This document shows, in pieces, positions 1-6,908 of a DNA stretch of 42,878 nucleotides. Source of the stretch: Dehalococcoidia bacterium (GTDB taxonomy: Bacteria > Chloroflexota > Dehalococcoidia > Dehalococcoidales > W498); assembly GCA_011191875.1 (NCBI GenBank), contig DUFC01000031.1, positions 1 to 42,878 on the forward strand, read 5' to 3'. The notes below the pieces were generated by a model. It searched no databases. It was not told where the DNA came from and saw only the letters and a program-made list of their open reading frames with translations. How positions within the stretch are numbered: position 1 is the first letter of the stretch; each line of letters opens with the position of its first letter. Position numbers and translations under genes: made by a program.

Positions 1-51
1 TTGGTCGTCTGTTTGACATAGTACCCCCTTTGGAATTGGCGTAATTTGCTT

Positions 52-57
52 TATTAT
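52..57 (+). promoter_or_regulatory. possible -10 box upstream of hairpin repeat copy A
   Basis: TATTAT at 52-57 with a weak TTGGAA at 30-35 (16-bp spacer) lies about 25 bp before the hairpin motif at 81-121. No gene follows directly on this strand, so a functional role is uncertain. Confidence 0.3.
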
Positions 58-80
58 ACTTCCAAATGATGATATTTCAA

Positions 81-121
81 CAGGAACACAGACATCCCGA
101 TGTTTGTTCAATGGTAGATAA
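81..121 (+). repeat. short hairpin motif, copy A
   Basis: An imperfect inverted repeat (GACAT...ATGTTTGT) is followed by GGTAGATAA. The same layout recurs at 1661-1699 just before tlyA, giving about 30 matches over 38 aligned bases. The two copies bracket the flavoprotein and AhpD-like genes. Positions 122-292 otherwise hold no gene I can support. Confidence 0.5.
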
Positions 122-292
122 TTTGAGTAAATTAAACTGTATATCGGTAAGTACTCTATGAATGTATGACAAATTGTAACAGGGGAAGCAGGGCACGACT
201 ATAGGGAGCTTCTTCGACTATTACATAATAATTATGGGACCAAGCCACCTCGGTGACGCCTTATCACGATGTTTCCATTATTCACAAAGGCA

Positions 293-886
293 CTACATTT
301 TGAGTTCCATTCCGAGTTCAAGACCTTTTTGCAAAGCTAACTGCAGAAGCTTGTCATCTTTTAAAATGGCACCACGCTCAAAGAAGCCTATCGCTGGAAA
401 CTCACATGTTATCTTATACCCTATATCTTCGAGCGGTCTTCTCATAGCTTCCAGAGTGCATCCCATATAGGATATTTCCATCTGCTCACAGACTGCATAG
501 ACTATCCCTTTACGACCCTGAGCTGCTAGACGACTTGAGAACTTTCGTGGTCGGTCATCAGTATAGTCATAGTATTGATATAGACGGTCTATAAAAATCT
601 TTATCCAAGGAGTCACGTTATAATTGTAAGCGGGTGACCCAATTATAATTCCCTTAGACTCTTCTATTTTGGGATATAATAGCTGCATTCCATCTTGGAA
701 TCTACAGCAGCGCTTTGACTTTCGACATTGTTCACATCCAGTACAAGGCTGAATAGAATAATCGCGCAAGAATATCTTTTCTGTCTTCAGCCCTGCCTTC
801 GTTATTCCTTTTAAAAATTGATTGAGCAGAATATCTGTATTACCTCCCGCTCGCGGACTCCCACTAATACCAATTACTTCGGCCAT
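293..886 (-). CDS. iron-sulfur flavoprotein / NADPH-dependent FMN reductase family
   Basis: This 197-aa protein has a flavodoxin-like fold. The N-terminal GISGSPRAGGNTD loop is the FMN-phosphate binding signature. It is followed by a compact cysteine cluster (CTGCEQCRKSKRCC), typical of iron-sulfur flavoproteins that carry one [4Fe-4S] cluster next to FMN. GSPAYNYN matches the conserved second flavin-contacting segment. It probably acts in cytoplasmic electron transfer or oxidative-stress reduction; the substrate cannot be read from the sequence. I chose the ATG at 886 because GGTG precedes it by 6 nt; an in-frame ATG at 898 would add four residues. The gene is divergent from the AhpD-like gene and more AT-rich than the pur genes that follow. 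Confidence 0.85.
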   Translation of the reverse strand: MAEVIGISGSPRAGGNTDILLNQFLKGITKAGLKTEKIFLRDYSIQPCTGCEQCRKSKRCCRFQDGMQLLYPKIEESKGIIIGSPAYNYNVTPWIKIFIDRLYQYYDYTDDRPRKFSSRLAAQGRKGIVYAVCEQMEISYMGCTLEAMRRPLEDIGYKITCEFPAIGFFERGAILKDDKLLQLALQKGLELGMELKM

Positions 887-1145
887 TTTATTCACCATCC
901 TTTTATGTAATACTGAGGTGTCAATTATTATTCCACCTATTTCTCGAAATAGGGATAGAATATAGAACTTAGATAAAACTCCTGCTATCTTGACAGATTC
1001 TACTATTAACCAACATACACTACAATATCTTTGCTTTTATTTCCTCTGATATTGCTGCTAGAATAGGCACCGATGATAAGCGGTATTAAAAGGGTGACTT
1101 TAGACTACATAGTACCTAATACTAATGCAAGAAGAGGTATTTAAT

Positions 1146-1220
1146 ATGAATTTACATTTACACGAAATAAATGAGGTTGAAGTCAGCTTCAGAGTTGGTC
1201 TGTTTCCATTAAATCAATAA
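1146..1220 (+). CDS. possible 24-aa leader peptide upstream of the AhpD-like gene
   Basis: A 24-codon ORF (MNLHLHEINEVEVS...) runs from ATG 1146 to TAA 1220. It has a weak AGAGGT upstream, and its stop codon abuts the GGAGG of the next gene, so translational coupling is possible. I recognise no family. It may be a leader peptide, a remnant or chance. The rest of 887-1145 shows nothing I can support. Confidence 0.25.
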   Translation: MNLHLHEINEVEVSFRVGLFPLNQ

Positions 1221-1234
1221 GGAGGTTACTGATT

Positions 1235-1573
1235 ATGGAGAATCAACTAGAGCTTTATAGTAATATTAGAAAGTACACTGCGGAAGCACTGCCAAATACG
1301 AGAGAAGCCTACAACAGTCTCAGGGATAAGACATATGAGGATGGCGCTCTTAGTCATAAGGTTAAAAGGCTAATCGCCCTTGGTATAGCGCTTCGGGCTG
1401 GGTGTACGGCATGCATTCTACATCAAACCAAATTGGCGGTAGAGGCTGGAGCCACTAAAGCTGAAGTTTTGGAAGCTGTTGTAGTGGCCGTTGCCATAAG
1501 TGGCAGCACTGCACTTGGCTGGTCATGGCGTGTGCCCAAGCTATTGGAGGAGCTAGGAGTTCATGACAAATAA
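1235..1573 (+). CDS. carboxymuconolactone decarboxylase / AhpD-like family protein
   Basis: This small all-alpha protein of 112 aa carries the AhpD signature CTACILHQ (CxxC followed by His three residues on), then a helix rich in Ala/Val/Glu. In AhpD the CxxC pair is the redox-active thiol couple that recycles peroxiredoxin. Many family members have unassigned functions, so no specific role is claimed. The start is well supported: AAGGAGG lies about 8 nt before ATG 1235. The divergent neighbour is a redox flavoprotein, which is consistent with a small redox or detoxification module. Confidence 0.85.
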   Translation: MENQLELYSNIRKYTAEALPNTREAYNSLRDKTYEDGALSHKVKRLIALGIALRAGCTACILHQTKLAVEAGATKAEVLEAVVVAVAISGSTALGWSWRVPKLLEELGVHDK

Positions 1574-1589
1574 ATTACTTTCACCGTGG

Positions 1590-1618
1590 CTGACTTTTTA
1601 CCATTGTAGTGATATAAT
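1590..1618 (+). promoter_or_regulatory. sigma70-type promoter of tlyA
   Basis: CTGACT (1590-1595), a 17-bp spacer and a perfect TATAAT (1613-1618). Predicted transcription start is near 1625, giving an ~80-nt leader that carries the hairpin motif at 1661-1699. Confidence 0.6.
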
Positions 1619-1660
1619 TTGTCCTGTGGATTTTCTCTCATCGGCATAACTATATGCATG

Positions 1661-1699
1661 GAAGGACAAACATCCCCGTGTTTGTGTAGTGGTAGATAA
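1661..1699 (+). repeat. short hairpin motif, copy B, in the tlyA leader
   Basis: ACAAACA...TGTTTGT forms a 7-bp perfect stem, followed by GGTAGATAA, as in the copy at 81-121. It ends only a few bases before the tlyA start codon, so it could affect tlyA translation. Confidence 0.5.
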
Positions 1700-1702
1700 G
1701 CA

Positions 1703-2428
1703 GTGACCAAGCGGCGGATTGATAGCTTAATGGTAGAGAGGGGGTTGGTGGAGAGCCGAGCCAAGGCTCAGGCACTAACTATGGCTGGGGAGGTAGTAGT
1801 GAATGGGAAAGCTGTTATTAAGCCGGGAACTCTGGTAAATGAGGAGGCGGCAATTACTATACTTGAGCCGCCTCCTTTTGTTAGCCGGGGTGGACTTAAG
1901 CTTGAGCATGCCCTAGACCAGTTCCAGCTTGATGTCTCTTCCAAGGTAGTGGCTGATGTTGGGGCATCAACCGGTGGCTTCACCGATTGCTTACTCAAGC
2001 ATGGGGCAAGCCAGGTTTATGCTATCGACGTCGGCTACGGCCAGCTAGACTACCGTTTGAGGCAGGATTCACGGGTGGTGGTTATAGATAGGGTCAATGC
2101 CCGCTATCCTATCCCTCTGCCGGAAAAGGTAGATTTGACTACTATAGATGTGTCCTTTATCTCAGTAGAGAAGGTGATACCATCTGTAGCCAGGTTGCTC
2201 AAGGATGATGGCTATTTGCTGGTACTCATCAAGCCGCAGTTTGAGGCCAAGAGGGGGGAGGTGGGCAAGGGGGGAGTGATTAAGCAGCCTATAGTGCACG
2301 CCCGAGTTCTGGGGCGCTTTATCGCTTGGGCGATAGAGCACCGCTTCAGGCTGGGGGGACTGGTGGCGTCACCTATCCTTGGTGCTTCAGGGAATAAGGA
2401 ATTTTTTATTCTACTGAGGGTGAGATAA
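1703..2428 (+). CDS. tlyA: TlyA family rRNA (cytidine-2'-O)-methyltransferase / hemolysin A
   Basis: This 241-aa protein has the TlyA architecture. An N-terminal S4 RNA-binding domain (about residues 4-60, including RIDSLMVERGLVESR and GEVVVNGK) precedes an FtsJ-like Rossmann methyltransferase with SAM loop VADVGASTGGFTDCLLKHGA and the DVGYGQLDYRLR segment. Characterised homologues methylate 2'-OH groups of 16S and/or 23S rRNA; which subunit is modified here cannot be told. The start is GTG 1703 with no recognisable Shine-Dalgarno, but the residues after it match the usual TlyA N-terminus. The gene is expressed from its own promoter at 1590-1618. Confidence 0.9.
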   Translation: MTKRRIDSLMVERGLVESRAKAQALTMAGEVVVNGKAVIKPGTLVNEEAAITILEPPPFVSRGGLKLEHALDQFQLDVSSKVVADVGASTGGFTDCLLKHGASQVYAIDVGYGQLDYRLRQDSRVVVIDRVNARYPIPLPEKVDLTTIDVSFISVEKVIPSVARLLKDDGYLLVLIKPQFEAKRGEVGKGGVIKQPIVHARVLGRFIAWAIEHRFRLGGLVASPILGASGNKEFFILLRVR

Positions 2429-2483
2429 TGCTTAGGAATCTTATTGCTCTGGGATTAGAGGGCTTAAACTAGGTTACTGTAAA

Positions 2484-2513
2484 TTGACCTACCGATAGAG
2501 ATTGGTTTATAAT
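2484..2513 (+). promoter_or_regulatory. sigma70-type promoter of purF
   Basis: TTGACC (2484-2489), an 18-bp spacer and a perfect TATAAT (2508-2513), 20 bp before the purF TTG start. No PUR-box operator was recognised. Confidence 0.7.
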
Positions 2514-2533
2514 TAAATTAAGAGGCAATAAAC

Positions 2534-3943
2534 TTGCACGAGTGTTGTGGCATCTTTGGTGTCTATGCCCCGAGTGAGGATGTAGCTCGACTCACCTTTT
2601 TTGCTCTATTTGCTCTTCAGCATCGTGGGCAAGAGAGTGCTGGTATTGCCACCACTAGTGGTAAAAGGATACAGGTTTGTGCCAGGATGGGGCTGGTGTC
2701 CCAGGTGTTTGATGAAGACTCGCTAAGTCAACTCAGCGGGGATATCGCCATCGGTCATAATCGCTACTCCACCAGGGGTTCCAGCCGAGTAGATAATGTC
2801 CAGCCTATTTTAATAAGTAACCGTTCAAATACTATTGCTATAGCCCATAACGGAAATATCGTTAACGCTGAACACCTGTATAAAGAACTCTATGAACAGG
2901 GCTATACCTTTCATACCTCCACAGATACTGAAGTAATCGGTAACCTCATTCTTTCCTCCCCTGAGAAAAACTGGATAGACAAGATAAGATATGCTATGCA
3001 TCGGCTTAGTGGAGCATATTCTCTAGTAATTATGACTAACCACAGTTTGTATGCAGTTCGTGACCCCTTTGGTGTGCGCCCATTATGTCTGGGAAGTATT
3101 AATGGCGGCTGGGTTATAGCCTCAGAGAGTTGTGCCCTCGACCATATTGGCGCCAGTTTTGTCAGGGAGATTGAGCCAGGCGAGATAGTTACTATTACCG
3201 AAAATGGTGTTGACAGCTACCAGGCGGAGCCAGCTAGAAAAGCTTTATGCATATTTGAGTATATCTACTTTGCTCGTCCTGATAGTGTGATTAATGGTCG
3301 GCTGCTTTACCCGGCACGGCAGGCTATGGGGGAGGGACTGGCTCAAGAACACCAAGTGGATGCTGATTTGGTTATGGGTGTGCCTGATTCGGCTACCGCG
3401 GCTGGCATCGGTTATGCCCGCTGGTCAGGTATACCCCTATGCGAAGGGCTGCTCAAGAACCGCTATGTGGGGCGAACCTTCATTGAACCTGACCAGCGAA
3501 TCAGAGACCTTGGGGTAAAATTAAAGTTTAATCCCTTACCCCAGATGCTGGACGGCAAACGAGTGGTCGTGATTGATGATAGTATTGTCCGCGGCACTAC
3601 TACACCACAGGTAGTGAAACTGCTGAAAAGGGCGGGGGCTAAAGAGGTGCATATGCGCATCTGCGCTCCACCTATCCGCTACCCCTGTTTCTTTGGTGTG
3701 GATATGGCTACCCGCTGGGAGCTAATCGCCGCTCGGAAAACTATACCTGAAATTAGAGATTTTATTGGTGCTGCTTCATTGGGCTATCTGAGCATTGATA
3801 GATTGATTGAGGCAGTAGCTCTGCCCAAGGACATTTTTTGTCTGGCTTGTTTCACGGGTAACTACCCCATACCGGTTCAGCTTGAGATGGATAAGCTGGC
3901 ATTAGAGACTATGCAGACTGGCGAGCAAGCTCCTTCAGTATAG
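2534..3943 (+). CDS. purF: amidophosphoribosyltransferase (PurF), iron-sulfur type
   Basis: PurF catalyses the first step of purine synthesis, converting PRPP and glutamine to 5-phosphoribosylamine. The N-terminal class II glutamine amidotransferase domain follows a very short propeptide, with Cys5 in CCGIFGVY as the expected mature nucleophile. The C-terminal phosphoribosyltransferase domain has the PRPP loop VVVIDDSIVRGTT. Cysteines in ALCIFEYIYFARPDS, YPCFFGVD and FCLACFTGNYP match the four [4Fe-4S] ligands of the B. subtilis-type enzyme. The start is TTG 2534 with AGAGG upstream. It is first in a run of purine genes (purF, purM, purH) with foreign-looking genes inserted. Confidence 0.95.
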   Translation: MHECCGIFGVYAPSEDVARLTFFALFALQHRGQESAGIATTSGKRIQVCARMGLVSQVFDEDSLSQLSGDIAIGHNRYSTRGSSRVDNVQPILISNRSNTIAIAHNGNIVNAEHLYKELYEQGYTFHTSTDTEVIGNLILSSPEKNWIDKIRYAMHRLSGAYSLVIMTNHSLYAVRDPFGVRPLCLGSINGGWVIASESCALDHIGASFVREIEPGEIVTITENGVDSYQAEPARKALCIFEYIYFARPDSVINGRLLYPARQAMGEGLAQEHQVDADLVMGVPDSATAAGIGYARWSGIPLCEGLLKNRYVGRTFIEPDQRIRDLGVKLKFNPLPQMLDGKRVVVIDDSIVRGTTTPQVVKLLKRAGAKEVHMRICAPPIRYPCFFGVDMATRWELIAARKTIPEIRDFIGAASLGYLSIDRLIEAVALPKDIFCLACFTGNYPIPVQLEMDKLALETMQTGEQAPSV

Positions 3944-4107
3944 AGCAGTGCTGAAGCTGAAACACGCCCTTATGACCATATTAAAGATAGACTCCGCCTC
4001 TCCTTCTGTAATTGCAATTGGCTTGCCCCAGGTGTTATGATTAAATTCACCACTATTAGTAGCTGAGAGCAAATTTCTCTAATACTAATATAAGGAGGGC
4101 TGATATA

Positions 4108-4308
4108 ATGGGCTACTTTACTATACTAGCAGCCGTACCCGGTTTCTTTCTGAGCGCCTTCATCTTCATGCTCCTCTGGGGTGTTATTGCCCCAAACTTC
4201 GGGATAGAAAAAATAGGCTACCCCATGGCTATGTTGATAACTATTACCCTCTGGCTGGCCGTGGCACCTCTAGCAGCAGCGGCTGGTCGAAGAGCAAAAA
4301 AGTGGTAA
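4108..4308 (+). CDS. small hypothetical membrane protein with two TM segments
   Basis: This 66-aa protein has a strong AAGGAGGG Shine-Dalgarno before ATG 4108. Two hydrophobic helices are visible (about residues 5-28 and 38-60), separated by a short loop with PNFGIEKIGYP and ending in the basic tail GRRAKKW. That arrangement suggests a hairpin membrane protein with a positive cytoplasmic end. I do not recognise a family. It lies between purF and purM, on the same strand and probably in the same transcript, but nothing links it to purine synthesis. Confidence 0.65.
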   Translation: MGYFTILAAVPGFFLSAFIFMLLWGVIAPNFGIEKIGYPMAMLITITLWLAVAPLAAAAGRRAKKW

Positions 4309-4355
4309 CTGCATTTTTAGGTTAAATTGGATTTTTACCTAAGGAGGCAAGACAA

Positions 4356-5363
4356 ATTAAGGAAACCTACGCTGCAGCTGGCGTTAATATTGACATTGCG
4401 ACTAGAGCTAAAGAGCTAATCGCAAAGCAGGCTCGGTCTACCCTCCGCCCTGAGGTCTTGAGTGGCATCGGGTTCTTTGGAGGGCTTTTTGAATTTAAGG
4501 GATTTAAGCAACCAGTCCTGGTATCTAGTGTTGATGGGGTAGGTACCAAACTGAAGATTGCTTGCGCTCTAGATAAGCACAATACAATTGGTATTGACCT
4601 GGTTAATCACTGCGTTAATGACATCCTTACCTGTGGTGCCGAACCGCTCTTTTTTTTGGACTACATTGCTATGGGCAAGTTGGTGCCACAACAGGTGGAG
4701 GCTATTGCTCATGGGCTGGCTCAAGCTTGCCGTGAGGTCGGCTGTGCTCTTATCGGTGGCGAAACCGCTGAGATGCCCGGGCTATATACCGGGGAGGACT
4801 ATGACCTGGTAGGTTTTATAATCGGCGTGGTGGAGAAGGAAAGGATTATCATGGGGAAGACGATTGTGGTTGGTGACGCCATTATCGGCTTACCCTCTAG
4901 CGGACTTCATACTAATGGTTACTCCCTGGTGCGCAAGCTCTTTGGCGTTACTCAATCGGTATTAAATACTCATTACCCCGAGTTAGGTCAAACCTTAGGC
5001 GAGGAGCTTCTGGAACCTCACCGCTGCTACTATCATCAATTAAAGCCGTTACTACCGGTTATCAAGGGCATGGCGCATATTACCGGTGGTGGCTTGATTG
5101 ATAATGTGCCCAGGGTCCTGCCTCAGGGTACGGCAGCACAATTTCATAGTCAGGCGTGGACTATACCCCCTATTTTCCAGCTTATTCGGCAGCGGGGCAA
5201 TGTTACTCAGGATGAAATGTATCGGGTGTTTAATATGGGCATCGGCATGGTGGTTATTTGCTCGCCTGATGATATCGACCGGTTTACCAAAGCAATACCA
5301 GAGGCTAAGGTTATTGGTGATGTGGTAGAGCAGAGGGATAAGGCGAGCGCAACCATAGATTAG
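4356..5363 (+). CDS. purM: phosphoribosylformylglycinamidine cyclo-ligase (AIRS), apparent ATT start
   Basis: PurM closes the imidazole ring, converting FGAM and ATP to AIR. Family motifs are present: SSVDGVGTKLKIA, the NHCVNDILTCGAEPLFFLDY segment, GGETAEMPGLY, LPSSGLHTNGYSLVR and HITGGGLIDN. The reading frame contains no ATG, GTG or TTG between an upstream stop at 4323-4325 and TTG 4458, which lies inside conserved sequence. Homology begins at KETYAAAGVNIDIA, directly after an ATT codon at 4356-4358 that sits 8 nt downstream of a perfect AAGGAGG (4341-4347). The ATT start gives 335 aa, the normal family length. Starting at TTG 4458 would remove about 34 conserved N-terminal residues. Confidence 0.9.
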   Translation: MKETYAAAGVNIDIATRAKELIAKQARSTLRPEVLSGIGFFGGLFEFKGFKQPVLVSSVDGVGTKLKIACALDKHNTIGIDLVNHCVNDILTCGAEPLFFLDYIAMGKLVPQQVEAIAHGLAQACREVGCALIGGETAEMPGLYTGEDYDLVGFIIGVVEKERIIMGKTIVVGDAIIGLPSSGLHTNGYSLVRKLFGVTQSVLNTHYPELGQTLGEELLEPHRCYYHQLKPLLPVIKGMAHITGGGLIDNVPRVLPQGTAAQFHSQAWTIPPIFQLIRQRGNVTQDEMYRVFNMGIGMVVICSPDDIDRFTKAIPEAKVIGDVVEQRDKASATID

Positions 5364-5386
5364 ACAAAAAGCAGAGGAGTGATTAT

Positions 5387-6052
5387 ATGAGCTATATTGC
5401 ATCTTGGAGCGGGGGTAAAGATGCCTGTTCAGCCTATTATAAGGCAATACTTAGTGGATATGACATTTCTTACCTAGTAAATTTTATTTCTAAAGAAAAC
5501 AAGAAAGTAAGTTTTCATGGCACAGAGGCTAAATTAATCCAATTACAAGCTGAGGCAATCGGTATACCCCTTTTGCAAAAAGAAACAACAAAAGATGGAT
5601 ATGAGCAAGAATTTAAAGAGGCAGTCCGAAGTTTAATCCCTACTGGTGTAAAGGGGATGGTTTTTGGGGATATTTACTTAATAGACCATGGAGACTGGGT
5701 GGGAAGAGTCTGTGGTGACTTAGGAATTGAAGCAATTGAACCGCTTTGGGGTGGAAACACCGAAGAGATTCTAACTGACTTCATTGATGCCGGCTTTGAA
5801 GCGGTTATAGTCAGTGTCCGATGTGAGTTCATTGGTGAAGAGTGGATTGGACGGAGTGTGGATAGGGAATTTTTAAAATATCTAAAAGATAGAAACATTG
5901 ACGCTTGTGGAGAACATGGCGAATATCACACACTGGTAATTAATGGACCTATATTTAAAAAGAGGATAGAAATAATCGAAGGTAAAACAATTAATAAAGA
6001 TACCCACTGGGTTTTGGATACTTGCCAATATCGCCTCACCGCCAGCGGATAA
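5387..6052 (+). CDS. Dph6-like ATP pyrophosphatase (diphthine-ammonia ligase family, MJ0570-related)
   Basis: This 221-aa PP-loop ATPase starts MSYIASWSGGKDACSAYY, the nucleotide-binding SGGKD loop of the Dph6/MJ0570 family. Other family segments are visible, including KGMVFGDIYLIDH and the C-terminal GEHGEYHTLV motif that is highly characteristic. Eukaryotic Dph6 amidates diphthine on EF2; bacteria lack diphthamide, so the bacterial substrate is unknown. The start ATG has GGAG about 8 nt upstream. Codon use is visibly more A/T-rich than in purM or purH, and the gene splits the pur cluster together with the GNAT gene, which points to later acquisition. Its stop codon lies inside the attC-like hairpin at 6042-6102. 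Confidence 0.85.
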   Translation: MSYIASWSGGKDACSAYYKAILSGYDISYLVNFISKENKKVSFHGTEAKLIQLQAEAIGIPLLQKETTKDGYEQEFKEAVRSLIPTGVKGMVFGDIYLIDHGDWVGRVCGDLGIEAIEPLWGGNTEEILTDFIDAGFEAVIVSVRCEFIGEEWIGRSVDREFLKYLKDRNIDACGEHGEYHTLVINGPIFKKRIEIIEGKTINKDTHWVLDTCQYRLTASG

Positions 6053-6102
6053 CAGCGGCTAAAAGGCTCCGACAACTTCTTTTAACCACAATCCGTTGGA
6101 CG
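6042..6102 (+). repeat. attC-like imperfect double-stem hairpin
   Basis: The outer arms are CCAGCGGAT (6042-6050) and ATCCGTTGG (6091-6099). The inner arms are GGCTAAAAG (6057-6065) and CTTTTAACC (6079-6087). Unpaired spacers of 6 and 3 nt separate the two stems. The right arm contains GTTGGAC (6095-6101), which fits the integron core GTTRRRY. The left core box is degenerate. The site overlaps the end of the Dph6-like gene and ends 13 bp before the GNAT start codon. No integrase is in the window. Confidence 0.4.
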
Positions 6103-6114
6103 CCATTGTCTGTG

Positions 6115-6735
6115 ATGTTTACCAGTGAGAATATTATAATACGAAAGGGACTTCCGGAAGATGCACAGGACTTCTCTAATCTCAGTTTGCTATCCGACCC
6201 GGTCTTTTGCCAAGCCATTTTTGGCTCTGGGACAAGAAATATGCTTCAAAACCTGTTTCGCCAGAGAAGGAATTTATTCAGTTTTGAACATTCATATTTC
6301 ATTGAGGTAAATGGTAAGAAAGCAGGCATGATTCTCGGATATGACGGGAAAAGTGAAAGCGGGGAAACTTGGAGAACCGGGTTGTTGATGATTAAGTATA
6401 TGAAGCTGGGCTTCTTCACCAAAATCCTATCTTTGTTGAAAGCTCTGAGCGCAGTAAGAAGGGTTAAAGATAATGAGTACTACATTAGTAATCTTGCCGT
6501 GTATCCCGAATTTAGGGGTAATAAACTAGGGACAAATCTTCTTGTGAGAGCCGAAGAAGGGGCTAAAAGCTGTGGTGCCGAAAAAATGGCATTAGATGTT
6601 GCTGTGAATAATCAAGATGCTATTAGATTATATAACCGGCTCGGGTATTCAATAGTGGGAAAGCCACTAAGAGCTAGAATTAGCCGAAAAGTCTTTACAT
6701 TTTTTAGAATGTATAGGAAAATTGATGTTGTCTAA
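6115..6735 (+). CDS. GNAT family N-acetyltransferase
   Basis: From ATG 6115 this is a 206-aa protein. The C-terminal half has the acetyl-CoA binding fold: YYISNLAVYPEFRGNKLGTN (motif A, RGNKLGT in the Q/RxxGxG/A position), then the KMALDVAVNNQDAIRLYNRLGY segment typical of GNAT enzymes. The substrate is not predictable; RimI-like protein acetylation or small-molecule acetylation are both possible. An upstream in-frame TTG at 6022 would run back into the Dph6-like gene and gives unconvincing residues, so I reject it. No clear Shine-Dalgarno is present. GTTGGAC lies 14 bp upstream and GTCTAAC spans the stop codon, an integron-cassette-like placement. Confidence 0.8.
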   Translation: MFTSENIIIRKGLPEDAQDFSNLSLLSDPVFCQAIFGSGTRNMLQNLFRQRRNLFSFEHSYFIEVNGKKAGMILGYDGKSESGETWRTGLLMIKYMKLGFFTKILSLLKALSAVRRVKDNEYYISNLAVYPEFRGNKLGTNLLVRAEEGAKSCGAEKMALDVAVNNQDAIRLYNRLGYSIVGKPLRARISRKVFTFFRMYRKIDVV

Positions 6736-6771
6736 CGGCAAACACGCCAGAGAATAAAGTATCAGGGTATG

Positions 6772-6850
6772 TTGAAGGGACGAAACCCCTTCAAAAAACA
6801 TAATTCTCCCTCTCCTTTGAAGGAGAGAGATACAGGTGGTGAGGTTGAAA
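6772..6850 (+). repeat. modular palindromic repeat, copy 1
   Basis: A hairpin with arms TTGAAGGG and CCCTTCAA (6772-6794) is followed by an AT-rich link. A palindrome then follows with arm CTCCCTCTCCTT (6806-6817) against AAGGAGAGAGA (6820-6830), and a tail GGTGGTGAGGTTGAAA. The same order of parts is seen in the copies near 12.6 and 41.8 kb. It lies in the 173-bp gap between the GNAT gene and purH. Confidence 0.7.
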
Positions 6851-6908
6851 GCGATGGGTATTCCACCTAGAAAGGTGCAAACTGAGTTTAATAATTGGAG
6901 GAGTGCTT

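Noticed and set aside
3948-4040. A 30-codon GTG ORF between purF and the small membrane protein
   Set aside because: No Shine-Dalgarno and no recognisable family; likely chance.
6022-6114. Longer N-terminus for the GNAT gene from TTG 6022
   Set aside because: It overlaps the Dph6-like gene and crosses the attC-like hairpin, and the extra residues do not resemble the family.
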